A stretch of DNA of 64,000 bases, from assembly GCF_004337985.1 (NCBI RefSeq), contig NW_021940924.1:558001-622000 (forward strand), read 5' to 3'. Below, piece by piece: positions 53,087 to 63,074 of this stretch (positions within the stretch are counted from its first letter, which is position 1; each line of letters begins with the position of its first letter). The DNA is from Pyricularia pennisetigena. Taxonomy: Eukaryota; Ascomycota; Sordariomycetes; Magnaporthales; Pyriculariaceae. The notes below the pieces were generated by a model. It saw nothing but the letters and a program-made list of their open reading frames with translations, was not told where the DNA came from and did not search any database. Both the position numbers and the translations under genes were made by a program.

Positions 53087-54349
53087 TATCGTAGGTTGCT
53101 AGACCCGAATACAAGAAATTTTCAGAGCTTCTCCTCGCTGCTAAGAAGGCTAAAGATTGGAAATCAACGGTTCGGAGAAAGTCTCCGATAGTCAAAAGAA
53201 TGAGACAATTTTTACCATTGTTTGAAGGATTATGATGTTTAACTAATTTTGAAGATGGTTCGCTGGCATTTTGGGGGACGTCGGGGAGGGTGGGTGCTTG
53301 GCCTAAACATTCTTTCGGAAGTCAACATTAGGTTGATTTTTCTTCATCATTTAGGCTACATGTCGCAGGACGGACGAAGGCAGTCACAAGTGGCCTGCAT
53401 TATGTATATTGTGATGGTCGTTGCGACTGCTACGAAGTCGAAAAACGTAAAGACAACCGTCAGCTCGCAGTGGTCGATGATGATTTAGTGAAACTTTTTG
53501 CTAGGTTTGACATATTTTGCAGTTGGTAGCACTGTTCTATGCAGGGAATAGTATGAAGCCGCTCGTTCTACTTAACAAGGCCTCAGGCTTCAGCCAGACA
53601 CGCCTTTTTGGCTGGCCGCATAAGTTTTCCCCGGCGCATGTTTACTGCTAGCCGTGGTGTACTGGTAGACGGCAGTCTAAGCAGAGCACACGCAGTGGCA
53701 ATTATTGGCGAACAAACGAGATGACAGACGTGCAGCCCAAAGGGAGGCCTTGGCAGCTCCAATGAGTGGCCAAGGAGTTCGGATACCTCATCTGTAACCT
53801 ACTTCGGTAATACCCGAAGGTGCAGAAAGGGCGCAATCGTACCGCATTGCCGCGACAACGGTATCGAACCGCATGGCCAAGGTAACATTCCAATAGCCAG
53901 AGGCAGCCATGTCACTTGGCAAAATCCTCTTGTGACCGCAGCTGCACTGGGAGGCCTCTGTGAACAACTATGCCGGTTTCGAGGATATCGACCGGGGGCT
54001 CGCCGCCGTGATCCCCTTATCCTCAACAAATTATCGTTTTCGGGGCATATGATTGGTCCGAGCTACTGACTGGTTGACAAGAGGACGGCAAGCAGTCTCT
54101 CAGGGGTGTTGCCGCCGGTTACCTCTGGGCACTAATGATATAAATGCGAGAGAACCATGATGGTAATCCAATCCTGGGCCGATATGCAACGAGAGACGAA
54201 CTCCCAGCGCCGCGATACCTTTCAAAAGGAATCTAACCCTTGCACCCTTTTTCACGCTATTGACACAGCCGGCCATCTTAAACTTTGAGGGTTCTATATC
54301 GTTTCAACCTTTGAGTTCCTTGACTGCATCAAAGGCTCACAACAGCATT
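53087..54349. other. Intergenic stretch
   Basis: No supported gene. The first 130 bases after the transposon may continue the DNA that the element interrupted; nothing recognisable is encoded. Confidence 0.35.
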
Positions 54350-55327
54350 ATGAAGTCTGCTTCAGAGTTTGCACGACTGCTAAGAGAACCAGCTGTAGCA
54401 TCTCCCACGCCTACCGAAGTTGGCTTACGGCACCTCGGGCCTGCTCTTGACCCTGCGAAATTACCCTTTCAGCTGCCAGAACCTGCAACTCTTGAAAGCC
54501 GCGATGGAAAGAAATCCGCAACCGGAGCCTTGGGGCTAGGACTGCAAGGACCTTCCGTGCAGATAACCATTCAAATCGTCCCAACCATGCTGCTTGATCA
54601 ACTCAGCCCAAACGATCTTGATAAAGCGGCCGACATAATATTGCCCAAGGTTTCGGTTGAATTTTTAGATAAAGCTGTAGCTCTACGGAAGCAGCATGCC
54701 ATCGAGAAGGGCGACAATTATAATGGCGTACCGAACCATGCAGTTTCGGCGCGAACTCCGGCTGCTTGTCACGTCGATGGCAACATAATGAACTTGAATC
54801 AGACTTCACATACTTTGCGAGCAGACTTTCTCAAGCCGAATGGATTGCTTGAAGTAAGTTTTTCCCAATCGCAGCTTGATAACAATACATTAACAACTCG
54901 CCAGGGAACTGCATCCAACATTTTCAGCTCAGCCGAATATGGACCATCTACGGCAAAAACTCCCTGTTTATCCTCCAAACTTGTCTCATATGGCCAAACG
55001 ACGCACCCGAACCCTGACAAACTCGATAATAGGTCAGGGAACAACACTACGAAAGTTCCACACTACGCCTCGAGACCAGATATCCGGGCAGCTGTTGCCA
55101 ATCGTATAGTGCCAGCAAAGCATAAGGTCAGGGTCCCGACCACCCAGAGGAAGCGCCGCAGAATATCTTACAACATTCCGAGTTGGCCTCTGATCCCTGG
55201 GACAATTTCCTCTCAGGGAAAACGCACATTTCCTGCTGGTAGATGGGGAGATCACGGATTATCGGACGACGAATTCTCTAGTGATGAGAACGAGCGCTCC
55301 CGACCGGTGAAACTGGAGTCAAAATGA
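54350..55327 (+). CDS. Unrecognised family, member 2 (longer)
   Basis: ATG 54350 (MKSASEFARLLREPAVASP) is chosen because it aligns with the start of member 1 at 48324; the frame is also open upstream without another ATG. The product is 325 residues. The first ~165 residues are shared with member 1 (GPSVQITIQIVPTML, SVEFLDKAVALRKQHAIEKG, AACHVDGNIMNLNQTSHTLR, LLEVSFSQSQ). The C-terminal half is specific: Ser/Thr/Asn-rich, then a basic patch (TTQRKRRRISYNIPSWPLIPG) that could serve as a nuclear signal, and an acidic end (SDDEFSSDENERSRP). No enzyme motif was recognised. The frame is intact. The bipartite layout with a basic patch suggests a nuclear or nucleic-acid-associated role, but this is speculative. 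Confidence 0.58.
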   Translation: MKSASEFARLLREPAVASPTPTEVGLRHLGPALDPAKLPFQLPEPATLESRDGKKSATGALGLGLQGPSVQITIQIVPTMLLDQLSPNDLDKAADIILPKVSVEFLDKAVALRKQHAIEKGDNYNGVPNHAVSARTPAACHVDGNIMNLNQTSHTLRADFLKPNGLLEVSFSQSQLDNNTLTTRQGTASNIFSSAEYGPSTAKTPCLSSKLVSYGQTTHPNPDKLDNRSGNNTTKVPHYASRPDIRAAVANRIVPAKHKVRVPTTQRKRRRISYNIPSWPLIPGTISSQGKRTFPAGRWGDHGLSDDEFSSDENERSRPVKLESK

Positions 55328-57102
55328 ATAGCCGCTGGTAACCGCGATTTGATGTTTTGCGAGCCTCCATTTTCTAGTAGACAGAGGGAAAAGAGAGTCA
55401 TGATTAAATTGTGAGTTTTGCCTCATAAAAACGGAAAGTTAGCCTGAGAAGTTCTTTGTAACAAATGTTTAGCATGTCTACCATACCCGGCAAACAGCGA
55501 TCACAACATCGTCTGGGCACCTCGCTTACACCTTGCAAGTAGTCTTTATGCTTCCCGTGCTGTAACTGCAAGCTTTATATGAGACACTGTACTGCCAAGT
55601 CTGGGTTGGCAGACTTTTCCGCATAATAGGACCACTAGCCGTGGCTAATGTCCAAGCCATCTGTCCCGCCCACCGTGGAGGATATCCTTTTACGATTCCG
55701 TAAAACATGGCCAGACCCGGCCATCAATGCGCAGGAGCTGAAGAATGCCCACTAAACGTACAAGTTGATTACGGTTTCTGCTTCTGCTTAAGCCACAAGC
55801 CCTATCGCTGACACGCTTCAATATTCCTTTCCGACGTGAATCCCGAGAGAAAGGATGGGTAACCAGGGCGGCGGCAGGCGCCTCTGGTGCAAGCATAAAA
55901 TCTTTGCGATCCTGGCCAATTATGTCCCACTTCGGCTCGTTGTAAGGATAGCATGGTCTCGGATGAACAACTGCACCAACTTCTGGAGAAGCTCGAAAAT
56001 AATATTGTCGCAAATATAAAACAAACTCCACGTGAAAATCGTCGCAGACAAGATGGCGACGAGATCTGGCAACCAAAAACTGTACTGCTATGCGAGCCAA
56101 CGTCCGGAAGGACTGCGGCCAAGAGTTCAGGGATGATATTAACGGTGGTAGAAATTTCGTGCTTGGCTCGCACTCTCTGCATGGAAAAAGACAAAAATGG
56201 CAGTATAATTTCGGCGAAGCCGGACGATCACTTAGGAACACGTCCGGTATCACCCTGAAATTGCTCAAACCTAATCAGCCGCGAGAGCCAAGACCTGATC
56301 CTGGAGCCGCCCAGACCAGCTTAGGTCGTTGGTGGTTGCCTTTCCTTGGCATGGTTCGCCAACACGGCTGTGCAAGGGTTGGGTTCCTTTGAAGGTATCT
56401 TTCGTTGCATATCATCAGCCCAGTGCCCAAAGGTAACAAGCGGCAACAACCCTGAGAGACTGCATGCCCTCCTTCTGTCAACCTAAACCGCATTCGTAAA
56501 GCAGCTAAGGCGAGGAATCTTGTAAGCTCTACACAGAAATAACCCAGTCGAATGCCAAAATGCTATCCCAAATCATCCTAGGCTCTGTGGGAGGTGAAGG
56601 CCAATAGGAATGAGCGTGTCACAAAACGTACCTTCAGAAAAGTCAGCATTAACTTCATCCCAAAGTGCGGGTAAAAAGCAGAATTGGAGCTGGCACCGTT
56701 GCGTCGGCAGCAAGCGGGCCAGAATAAACACTCCCGCGTCAAGGCGCTGCGGCCTTATTGCAAAAGCGACATATAAAAGTGAAGCTTTCTCTCCTCGCAG
56801 AATTTGATCACTCGCCGTGCTTTTGGACTCCTAGCAGGCAAGCTAACCTCGACGCTCTGCATAGCATCTCTCTCCTTTTATCGAAATACCTTCCTACGAT
56901 CAATCAGATTGAAAAGATGGACTTGAATCTGATTTTCAGGGCATTGTTGTCGTCTTCGACCAACCCCAAGTCCTCAAGCACCACAGACGATTGCTGCCTT
57001 GGGAACACTTCCACTCCCCAAAGTCTCCCTATGGGCAACCACGGCGTCGAGGGCCTAATGCCACTTCTAGGCAGGGCTGCTGTCTGGGTCCCTCGCCCCA
57101 TG
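55328..57102. other. Long intergenic stretch
   Basis: No supported gene over about 1.8 kb. Frames on both strands between 55690 and 56400 overlap each other without motifs. The missing C-terminal part of the acyltransferase fragment at 57103 was looked for here on the minus strand (HHxxxD-type histidines, DFGWG) and not found. Confidence 0.4.
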
Positions 57103-57543
57103 TCATCGTTGGAATGCCTGTTTTGATTGTTGAGTTTTTTCCACACGCTGAGGAGTGATTGGATGGAATGGCCCACTCCAAAGAATGATATCTTTCAAGG
57201 TTTCGCCTCCAAAATGGCCCTTTTCGATGTCATCCAGAGTTGGAATGCCGGCATTTGGATCCATATCATGGATGACAACCTGCACCATTGACTCTCGCTT
57301 TTGAACAAATGAATACCGGCCCTGCTCATCCTTCTCAATTGTTCCGCATAAATGTTGAGCTTGAGCGAGGGTATGCATCAGCCCAGACTTTAGCAGCTCC
57401 ACGGCCCGGCTTTTGTCTTCATCCCGGAGGCGGAAGAAAATGGCGCAGTTGGGGATGGTGTCAATGGTGGAAAGCTTGAATGGTTTCTCAATCAGGGTTG
57501 ACTCCCGGCCCAGCGGCTGGAGATAGATTGTTTCCTTAGACAT
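57103..57543 (-). pseudogene. N-terminal fragment of a fungal acyltransferase (trichothecene 3-O-acetyltransferase-like)
   Basis: ATG 57541-57543 begins MSKETIYLQPLGRE. The 146-residue frame contains CAIFFRLRDEDKSRAVELLK, LAQAQHLCGTIEKDEQGRYS, FVQKRESMVQVVIHDMD and DDIEKGHFGGETLKDI, the N-terminal blocks of the HXXXD (BAHD-like) fungal transferase family. A full member has about 450 residues and carries the catalytic HHxxxD and DFGWG motifs, both missing here. The frame ends at TGA 57103-57105 in unrelated sequence, so the gene is 3'-truncated by deletion or rearrangement. Confidence 0.68.
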
Positions 57544-58193
57544 TGTGCGGAACGCGAGGATGTGTATTGGACGGAGTCAGTAGATACGAAAAGGAATAAG
57601 GTTGGCCAAGAGACCTAATAAATATTCCATGCAATATATCATCGTAGCAGACGGTGATACAGTAATTAAAAGGCCCAGAATTGGGGTTTTGAAGTAAATT
57701 TGAAATTCCGTTCCCGCGCTCACGAACCCAAACATGTTGTGACATGGAGCGTGTCACAGGTGCCATCCTTCCGCAAGCGGCGAACTCTGTGGTTATCACG
57801 TCCAACTTTTTGGGAACACTCCACTGTGCGACCACCAGAAATGTGGGGCACGATAATAAACTAGCCACCAATTTTCTTTTACATCACCAACCTCCATCAC
57901 GATTTCAGCACCAAAATATCGAGCTTGGCATCACATAAGGAATCAGGACCATTGATTATCAATTATCTATTCAAAGTTATATTGGCACCCATATACCACC
58001 CAATGGGACACCGCGGGGTTTGGATTTCAGATCAGCTTCCAGGGTACTTTTCTCATCTGGGCTGAAATTGCAGCTTCAAAGAAGGAAAACAAAACGACCG
58101 TGTCCGATTCGTCAAAGCAACACTGGCGTTGTGCGGGATTCAAGAGGCGCGCGCTGGGACACTAAGCCCATCTAGCGTTGGAACTTGACCCCG
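57544..58193. other. Intergenic stretch
   Basis: Between two damaged enzyme genes transcribed in the same direction; no coding motif seen. Confidence 0.35.
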
Positions 58194-59622
58194 TTAGATA
58201 GCGCATCTGCCGTACCGCAACCCATGTCCAAACGTGAACACAGGGCTTTTAGTGTCAAACGGCACGTCTTCCATTGACTCTTCGACGGCCTTCTGCGAGC
58301 GAGGCAAATCAAAAGGCAGCTTGCCCTCCGGAGCTGCAATACCAAAAACTACATCCAAAAAGGCCTCGGTTCCGCTTCCAAAGCTGCCAAACACGGCGGC
58401 GGCGCCTTCTGCGACCTCAGGAATAGCGGCTGGCCTGTCTAACATCATGTCGACGACGGTGGGGACGGTTTTGTAGATGGCAGCCTGGCGTGCTTTCTCT
58501 GTCGCGTTGAATTCGAGCGATCCAGCATGGAACCGGGACTCGAAACCGCCCGTCCGAGGTTCGTAAGGCGCCTGTAGGCGGAGAAGAGCGTAGTCGGCCT
58601 CTTCTGGGGTTTTGACAACCAAGAAATTACGATTTTCGAGGGTGGTAGCGTTAAAGCCTTCGATGTAGAACTTTGTCGAGGTACTGACCCTGGGTCCTTT
58701 GAGAGGGAGCGACTCGTTTCTGTTGATGAGGAGAGTGTAGGCTCTGCGCTGCGCGTCTTGGCCAAGACGGACGAAATAGTCGTTGTCCACAATGCTCCGA
58801 GCGGTCTTTGCCGTATGCGAAATGGGAATCCTCGCCATTTTTCATCGGGCCGCCGCCAGGGAAATGCTTCGTAACGGTTGTAACACTGTGGGGTCCAACC
58901 TGCCCGCCTTGAAACCCCTTGATATATTCGACAAGAAGCTCAGCGGTAAGGGTGGCGTTCTCGCCCCAAGTGTTGCCTTGACGAGCCCATCTCGGCTCGG
59001 TCGCGACATCTACTTGGGGGTGCAAGGCCGCCCGAATTCCGACGGCCCGATATTCCTCGCGCGCGATCTCAGCAAACTGTCTCACCAGGTGTGGGTCGCG
59101 CAACGCGGCGAGTCCTAGCGATTCGGGCCATTGAGAAAAGGCGCCGGCCCGCACACCTGTGCCAAAGTTGTCTGTAAAGCTGTGTCGTGGATCCAACGAT
59201 ATGGTGACCGGAATGCCAAGACGTGTGTTTAGTGCGCGCTGCTGAACAAGGTTGACGAATTGGGCTGTCTCCTTTGCATCTATTATCTCGTCTGCGATGT
59301 TGAAGTGTGTCATCAACTTCTCGGCTATCATGTTTTCCGTGCTGTTGCGCCCTTCGCCCCCTTTGTCAAGAGTCCCACGCGGTCCCTGGAAGATCATGGT
59401 TTGGAAAAGCTGACCGGCTTTTTCTTCGATGGTCATACGCTTAACAAGGTCCTCAACGCGATCGTCGACGCAATAGGTGGGGTTTTTGTAAATGGGCAAA
59501 TCATTGCTGCTGTTGGTCGGTTCATGAACCGAAGCAGAGCTGAGCAGTGGCTCGTAGTAACAGCTGACTCCCAAAGGAAAAATCAACGCTGCGAGCTTTT
59601 TGTGGAATCTCATGATGGCCAA
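58194..59622 (-). pseudogene. GH3-family beta-glucosidase-like gene with internal deletion
   Basis: The minus frame starts MAIMRFHKKLAALIFPLGVS, a signal peptide, so a secreted enzyme is implied. GH3 barrel blocks follow: VDDRVEDLVKRMTIEEKAGQ, NLVQQRALNTRLGIPVTISLD, WPESLGLAALRDPHLV, RAALHPQVDVATEPRWAR and VTKHFPGGGPMKNGEDSHF. Directly after AYGKD, near 58800-58805, the DNA jumps to a downstream GH3 block in another frame (ARSIVDNDYFVRLGQDAQRR, then AYTLLINRNESLPLKG). The second domain continues to GKLPFDLPRSQKAV and FGHGLRY. In intact GH3 enzymes about 130-150 residues lie between these points, including the catalytic nucleophile Asp in the (V/T)xSDW or TDWG block, which is absent here. The gene cannot make an active enzyme. 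Confidence 0.82.
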
Positions 59623-61315
59623 ATCTTTGGTAACAAAACTGCCACGGAGTTGGATTGACGGCGCAGGCCATACGTCCAGGCTGGTTCAAAACAGCCCTCA
59701 GCCAGATATATGCAAGTTGATCAAACAACTAGTCCTTCCCCGACCTGAATGTGATCCTGAAAATTGTGGGGTAAAAAGTTGCAGATTCGCATTGAACTTG
59801 AACAATCCCAGATTCGGTCCTATGTTCCCAAATTTGGGAGCTCCTTCTTTAATCCACCCAGATTTGGGCCTGGCCCGAGGCCCACAATTATTCCGCCCCG
59901 TAACCGCATTTTTTACATCACGGGACAAAATACGTTTTTCTTTGCGTGTTTCCTTCTTGAGCAAATGATTCGCAAGAAACATGCTATTTTTTGCTACTTA
60001 AGAAATAAGCTTATCAAAGGGATTGGGTGGATCCATGCGTCAGACGTAGTGCGAATGGTGGTAAAACACAAAGAACAAACGGTATTAGTAAGGAAAACAA
60101 TTCAGCGGGCTACTTGCGAGACCTGAGGCGGAGCACAAAACGAAGCGACGATTGTTTAGTAAAGAAATAAGGTGTACCCCAAGGCAACGGGGGCCTAAAT
60201 ATTTGAACAAACCGAACAATAGCATCGATGTAGAATGGCAAAATGAATTTGCACCTTGACGCGCGATATCAGCCGTAATTAGCCGTTGGCCACAATTTGC
60301 GTTTCGTAGGAATTTGTTTCTCTACCATCGAAAAGCCATCTGACAAGGCCACAAATAGTAGTTCGCGTCCATTTCTCAACCATGCTTTTGATGACGTTTA
60401 CATTACCCGAGAAAGTCGCGATCTTAATAAGTTTCCAAGTAACCCCATCAGCTGCAATTATATGGCGTTTCTATTTTTATGCTTTTCACCCTTGATCCGC
60501 CAATTCGAGCTTGTTTCGATACGTGGTCTTCCCGTCGCGATAAAAGGTGGCAATATTTTTGATTGCTTCGTTTAATAAACCCAGCGCATCTGCCACTACA
60601 CTACCCTAGGGCTTGAGGTTCTTATCCGAAGGAAATCCGGAAAGGACACGCAGTGGCTCTTCGTCTGGAGGTGGCTGTTCGATACCGGTTTCTTCTTCTC
60701 CAATAAATATTGGGTTTTCTTCAATAGTCGGAAGTGGGTTGTGATTAACTTGGTTTAGGTTTTGCCCTGTCCCTGATTCTGCGCCCATCTTTGCATATTC
60801 TTTGTTGTTTCCATCGTGCATATTTCCCAAGGTGTCCATTTCGGTCACTCTCCTATTAATCGGCTGTTCTGCTGGGAGGCGGCTTTTAGTGGGAGCGACT
60901 GCCAATACAAGATATAGAAGAAGACAGCTGAAAGGGTCGATTTGGAAATTTATTTTACTATGGCGTTAAGATTGTTGATCTTTATAGTTTAAGGGAGAAG
61001 AGGATTGCTAAATGGGAGCCAAAAAAGGTCCCCAACCAAGGCAGAAATCTGTTTGAAAATAACCTTAACTGGTCCACGGACCTAAACATGTCCTAACATG
61101 TTCAGGCGCTAAAATTGGACTTCCCAAAATCATCCATTATTGCATTGGCCAGTTGGCAAGTTTGAGGCTCTATATCTTCTACAATGCATACATTCTTACA
61201 AACAGTACGTTTTCCGTCTTGGGCTGCGTTTTTGTACGCCATGTTAAACAGACCTCCATTGTCCAATATCGCGCACTAATGTACATGGCCCGGATTTGGA
61301 ATTGATTAGAACTTG
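59623..61315. other. Intergenic stretch
   Basis: Mostly without coding signal. A minus frame ending at 60606 (MDTLGNMHDGNNKEYAK from ATG 60839, then LPTIEENPIFIGEEE) may be a small hydrophilic protein or last exon, preceded by a TTTCAG acceptor near 60932. It is not recognised. Confidence 0.35.
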
Positions 61316-62241
61316 TTTAAATGTGGATCAAAGCCCTGGTGATAATCAACCACGGCATTTTTTATTCTTACCCAAACAAGATACCTTGCCCGAACAAGAT
61401 ATACGATATCCATGTTTAAGCGCAAGGACTAACAAAATCCTAACCATGGCATTCCGGACGCTAAAAGATGAGACCAGAAATGATACAGAATATTTAAATA
61501 AGATTTTGAAGCGCGAGAACTCATATGGCAATACTTCCCTACCAAACGCGAAAAGACCGCGGATCGATTTCCACGGTCAGGTCGGTTCCGATGCTGGAGT
61601 CGAGAGGGCATGTTCCAACAACGTTCCGGGATCCTTAGCCGATATTTCCGAAACTGTGAAACGAAGAACTTTTGAAAATGCGCAGCTACGGCAACAGTTG
61701 AAGTTTCAGCAAGAAAAGAGCGAGGCAGGTGTATTTTTGCTGCGTGAAGCTACCAAAGCAATGAAAACTCTGCAATCAGCTCTGGTCGAGTTTGAAAGCC
61801 GTAACGACAGGATATGGAGGAAGAACGAAAACCCGTAATCCTCCCTTCGAGCAGAGCTCAGCACGAAAAGCTGGTTTCCGCGAGATCAAATAGCGTTATT
61901 GTATAATATTTGCTCGTCGTAGGCCAAAGTGGTATTATTGCTGCAGCCCCGTGTAGAGGCTTATGTTCACCAACACTTTGTGTTTGGTGTTTTGTGGAGG
62001 CGCGTTGATATTTGCCTTTTTTTTCTGCGACCGTTACTTTTGATTCGTGAAACAGATGACGGATAGGAACTGCTTTTCAAGACACAAAATATCCTCCAAT
62101 TATATTAAGCAGACAGTCCAAAATGCACAGTCCAAAAGTGCACATGTAATTCATACAATAGAGAGTTTTCCAAGGGCAACCCGGCAATTTGAGGGTATTG
62201 TGGTACTGCTTCGCCCATGGATCCACCACCTGTTTAGCAGT
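61316..62241. repeat. 926-bp direct repeat, copy 1
   Basis: As far as I could compare, positions 61316-62241 are identical to 63075-64000, at a constant offset of 1759. The match begins at TTTAAATGTGG and is still running at the window end. It includes a whole 131-codon frame and the last 8 bases of the cyclin gene. Confidence 0.95.
61446..61838 (+). CDS. Small coiled-coil hypothetical protein, copy 1
   Basis: ATG 61446 gives 130 residues: MAFRTLKDETRNDTEYLNKI, then a basic patch (NAKRPRIDFHGQ), then a helical heptad-rich end (ENAQLRQQLKFQQEKSEAGV, AMKTLQSALVEFESRNDRIW) suited to a coiled coil. The frame is also open upstream to 61296 but without a better start. No family is recognised; a leucine-zipper-like dimer is a guess. 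An identical copy lies at 63205-63597. Confidence 0.45.
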   Translation: MAFRTLKDETRNDTEYLNKILKRENSYGNTSLPNAKRPRIDFHGQVGSDAGVERACSNNVPGSLADISETVKRRTFENAQLRQQLKFQQEKSEAGVFLLREATKAMKTLQSALVEFESRNDRIWRKNENP

Positions 62242-62917
62242 TTTCTAAGGCATGGTCGTTCCTTGCTAACTTCCCCTTTTTAATAGCTTCTTCGGAAATC
62301 TCAAAACGTATTGGTTTCAGGAACATCTCCAGCTCGTGATACAAATCACTGTTCTCAATCTTCAGATCCCAAGATAGCAGATCAAGGAGCTGTCTCTCCA
62401 TTTCGTTTACTCCTGCAGTGCTGAAATGGAAGCCATGACCTAGGTTGGCACCGTTTGCGTCCACTGCACGTAGGAATGCGTATTTGGCCCATTCCTTGTT
62501 CCAGGGCGATTTATCGTTTAAGTATTTGGCTGTCAGTATCAGGTTTGCCAAGAAGAGTCTATACGGCGTACTTGGATGACCAATGCAGTTTTGGAGGCGA
62601 GCTTTTAGCCGACTTAAATAAACCAAAGAAGACATCAATGTTGCAGCTCGGACTTTGGAATGCCAAACCAGGTTGGCAATAAACCTCTCGAGGTCCGATA
62701 TCCTGGACTCAACAGACATATTTGTTCTTTTGTCATTTTCACAAACGATCACCTCGCTTGTCCTCACAGCGAGATATTTGATCGTTTCCCATGTGATGGG
62801 GCTGCTCACGATGGCCCGCAGGGCTGTGGCGTTTAGAGCATCATCACTCGGATCTGAAGACTCTGGGCTTTTGCAGTAATCAGTCGACATGGCTAGGTGG
62901 CTGACGCTGGCATCCAT
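62234..62917 (-). CDS. Pcl/PHO80-type cyclin (Pho85-cyclin family)
   Basis: ATG 62915-62917 starts MDASVSHLAMSTDYC; the product is 227 residues in one exon. The cyclin box reads ISDLERFIANLVWHSKVRA, TLMSSLVYLSRLKARLQNC, STPYRLFLANLILTAKYLND, SPWNKEWAKYA and VNEMERQLLDLLSWDLKIEN. This is the arrangement of fungal G1/Pcl1-2-type cyclins that activate Pho85-like kinases, including the RLFLA..ILTAKYLND helix. These usually control cell-cycle entry, polarity or phosphate signalling. The N-terminal 60 residues are unremarkable. The last codons overlap copy 1 of the 926-bp repeat. No disruption was seen, so the gene is probably functional. Confidence 0.8.
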   Translation of the reverse strand: MDASVSHLAMSTDYCKSPESSDPSDDALNATALRAIVSSPITWETIKYLAVRTSEVIVCENDKRTNMSVESRISDLERFIANLVWHSKVRAATLMSSLVYLSRLKARLQNCIGHPSTPYRLFLANLILTAKYLNDKSPWNKEWAKYAFLRAVDANGANLGHGFHFSTAGVNEMERQLLDLLSWDLKIENSDLYHELEMFLKPIRFEISEEAIKKGKLARNDHALENC

Positions 62918-63073
62918 GCGCTAGCTTAACAGCTGCCAATAGTCGACCGAAAGAATGTACAAAACAAAGACGTGAAATGTGTTTGTTTCAGAAGTAGACG
63001 ATGATTCTTTTGCAAAAAGAAGGGAACAAAACGAACAATAGAATAGAGACTACGGAGCACTATTGAAAAGCCA
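62918..63073. other. Short intergenic gap before an ambiguous base
   Basis: Contains the cyclin promoter side. Position 63074 is n, the only ambiguous base in the window, and the identical repeat starts immediately after it. Confidence 0.9.
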
Positions 63074-63074
63074 N

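Noticed and set aside
57103..59622. Secondary-metabolite gene cluster
   Set aside because: Only two truncated genes, no polyketide synthase, peptide synthetase or terpene synthase, and no pathway-specific regulator nearby.
59764..60126. 120-codon plus frame beside the GH3 relic
   Set aside because: Low-complexity composition with an overlapping antisense frame of equal length; no motif.
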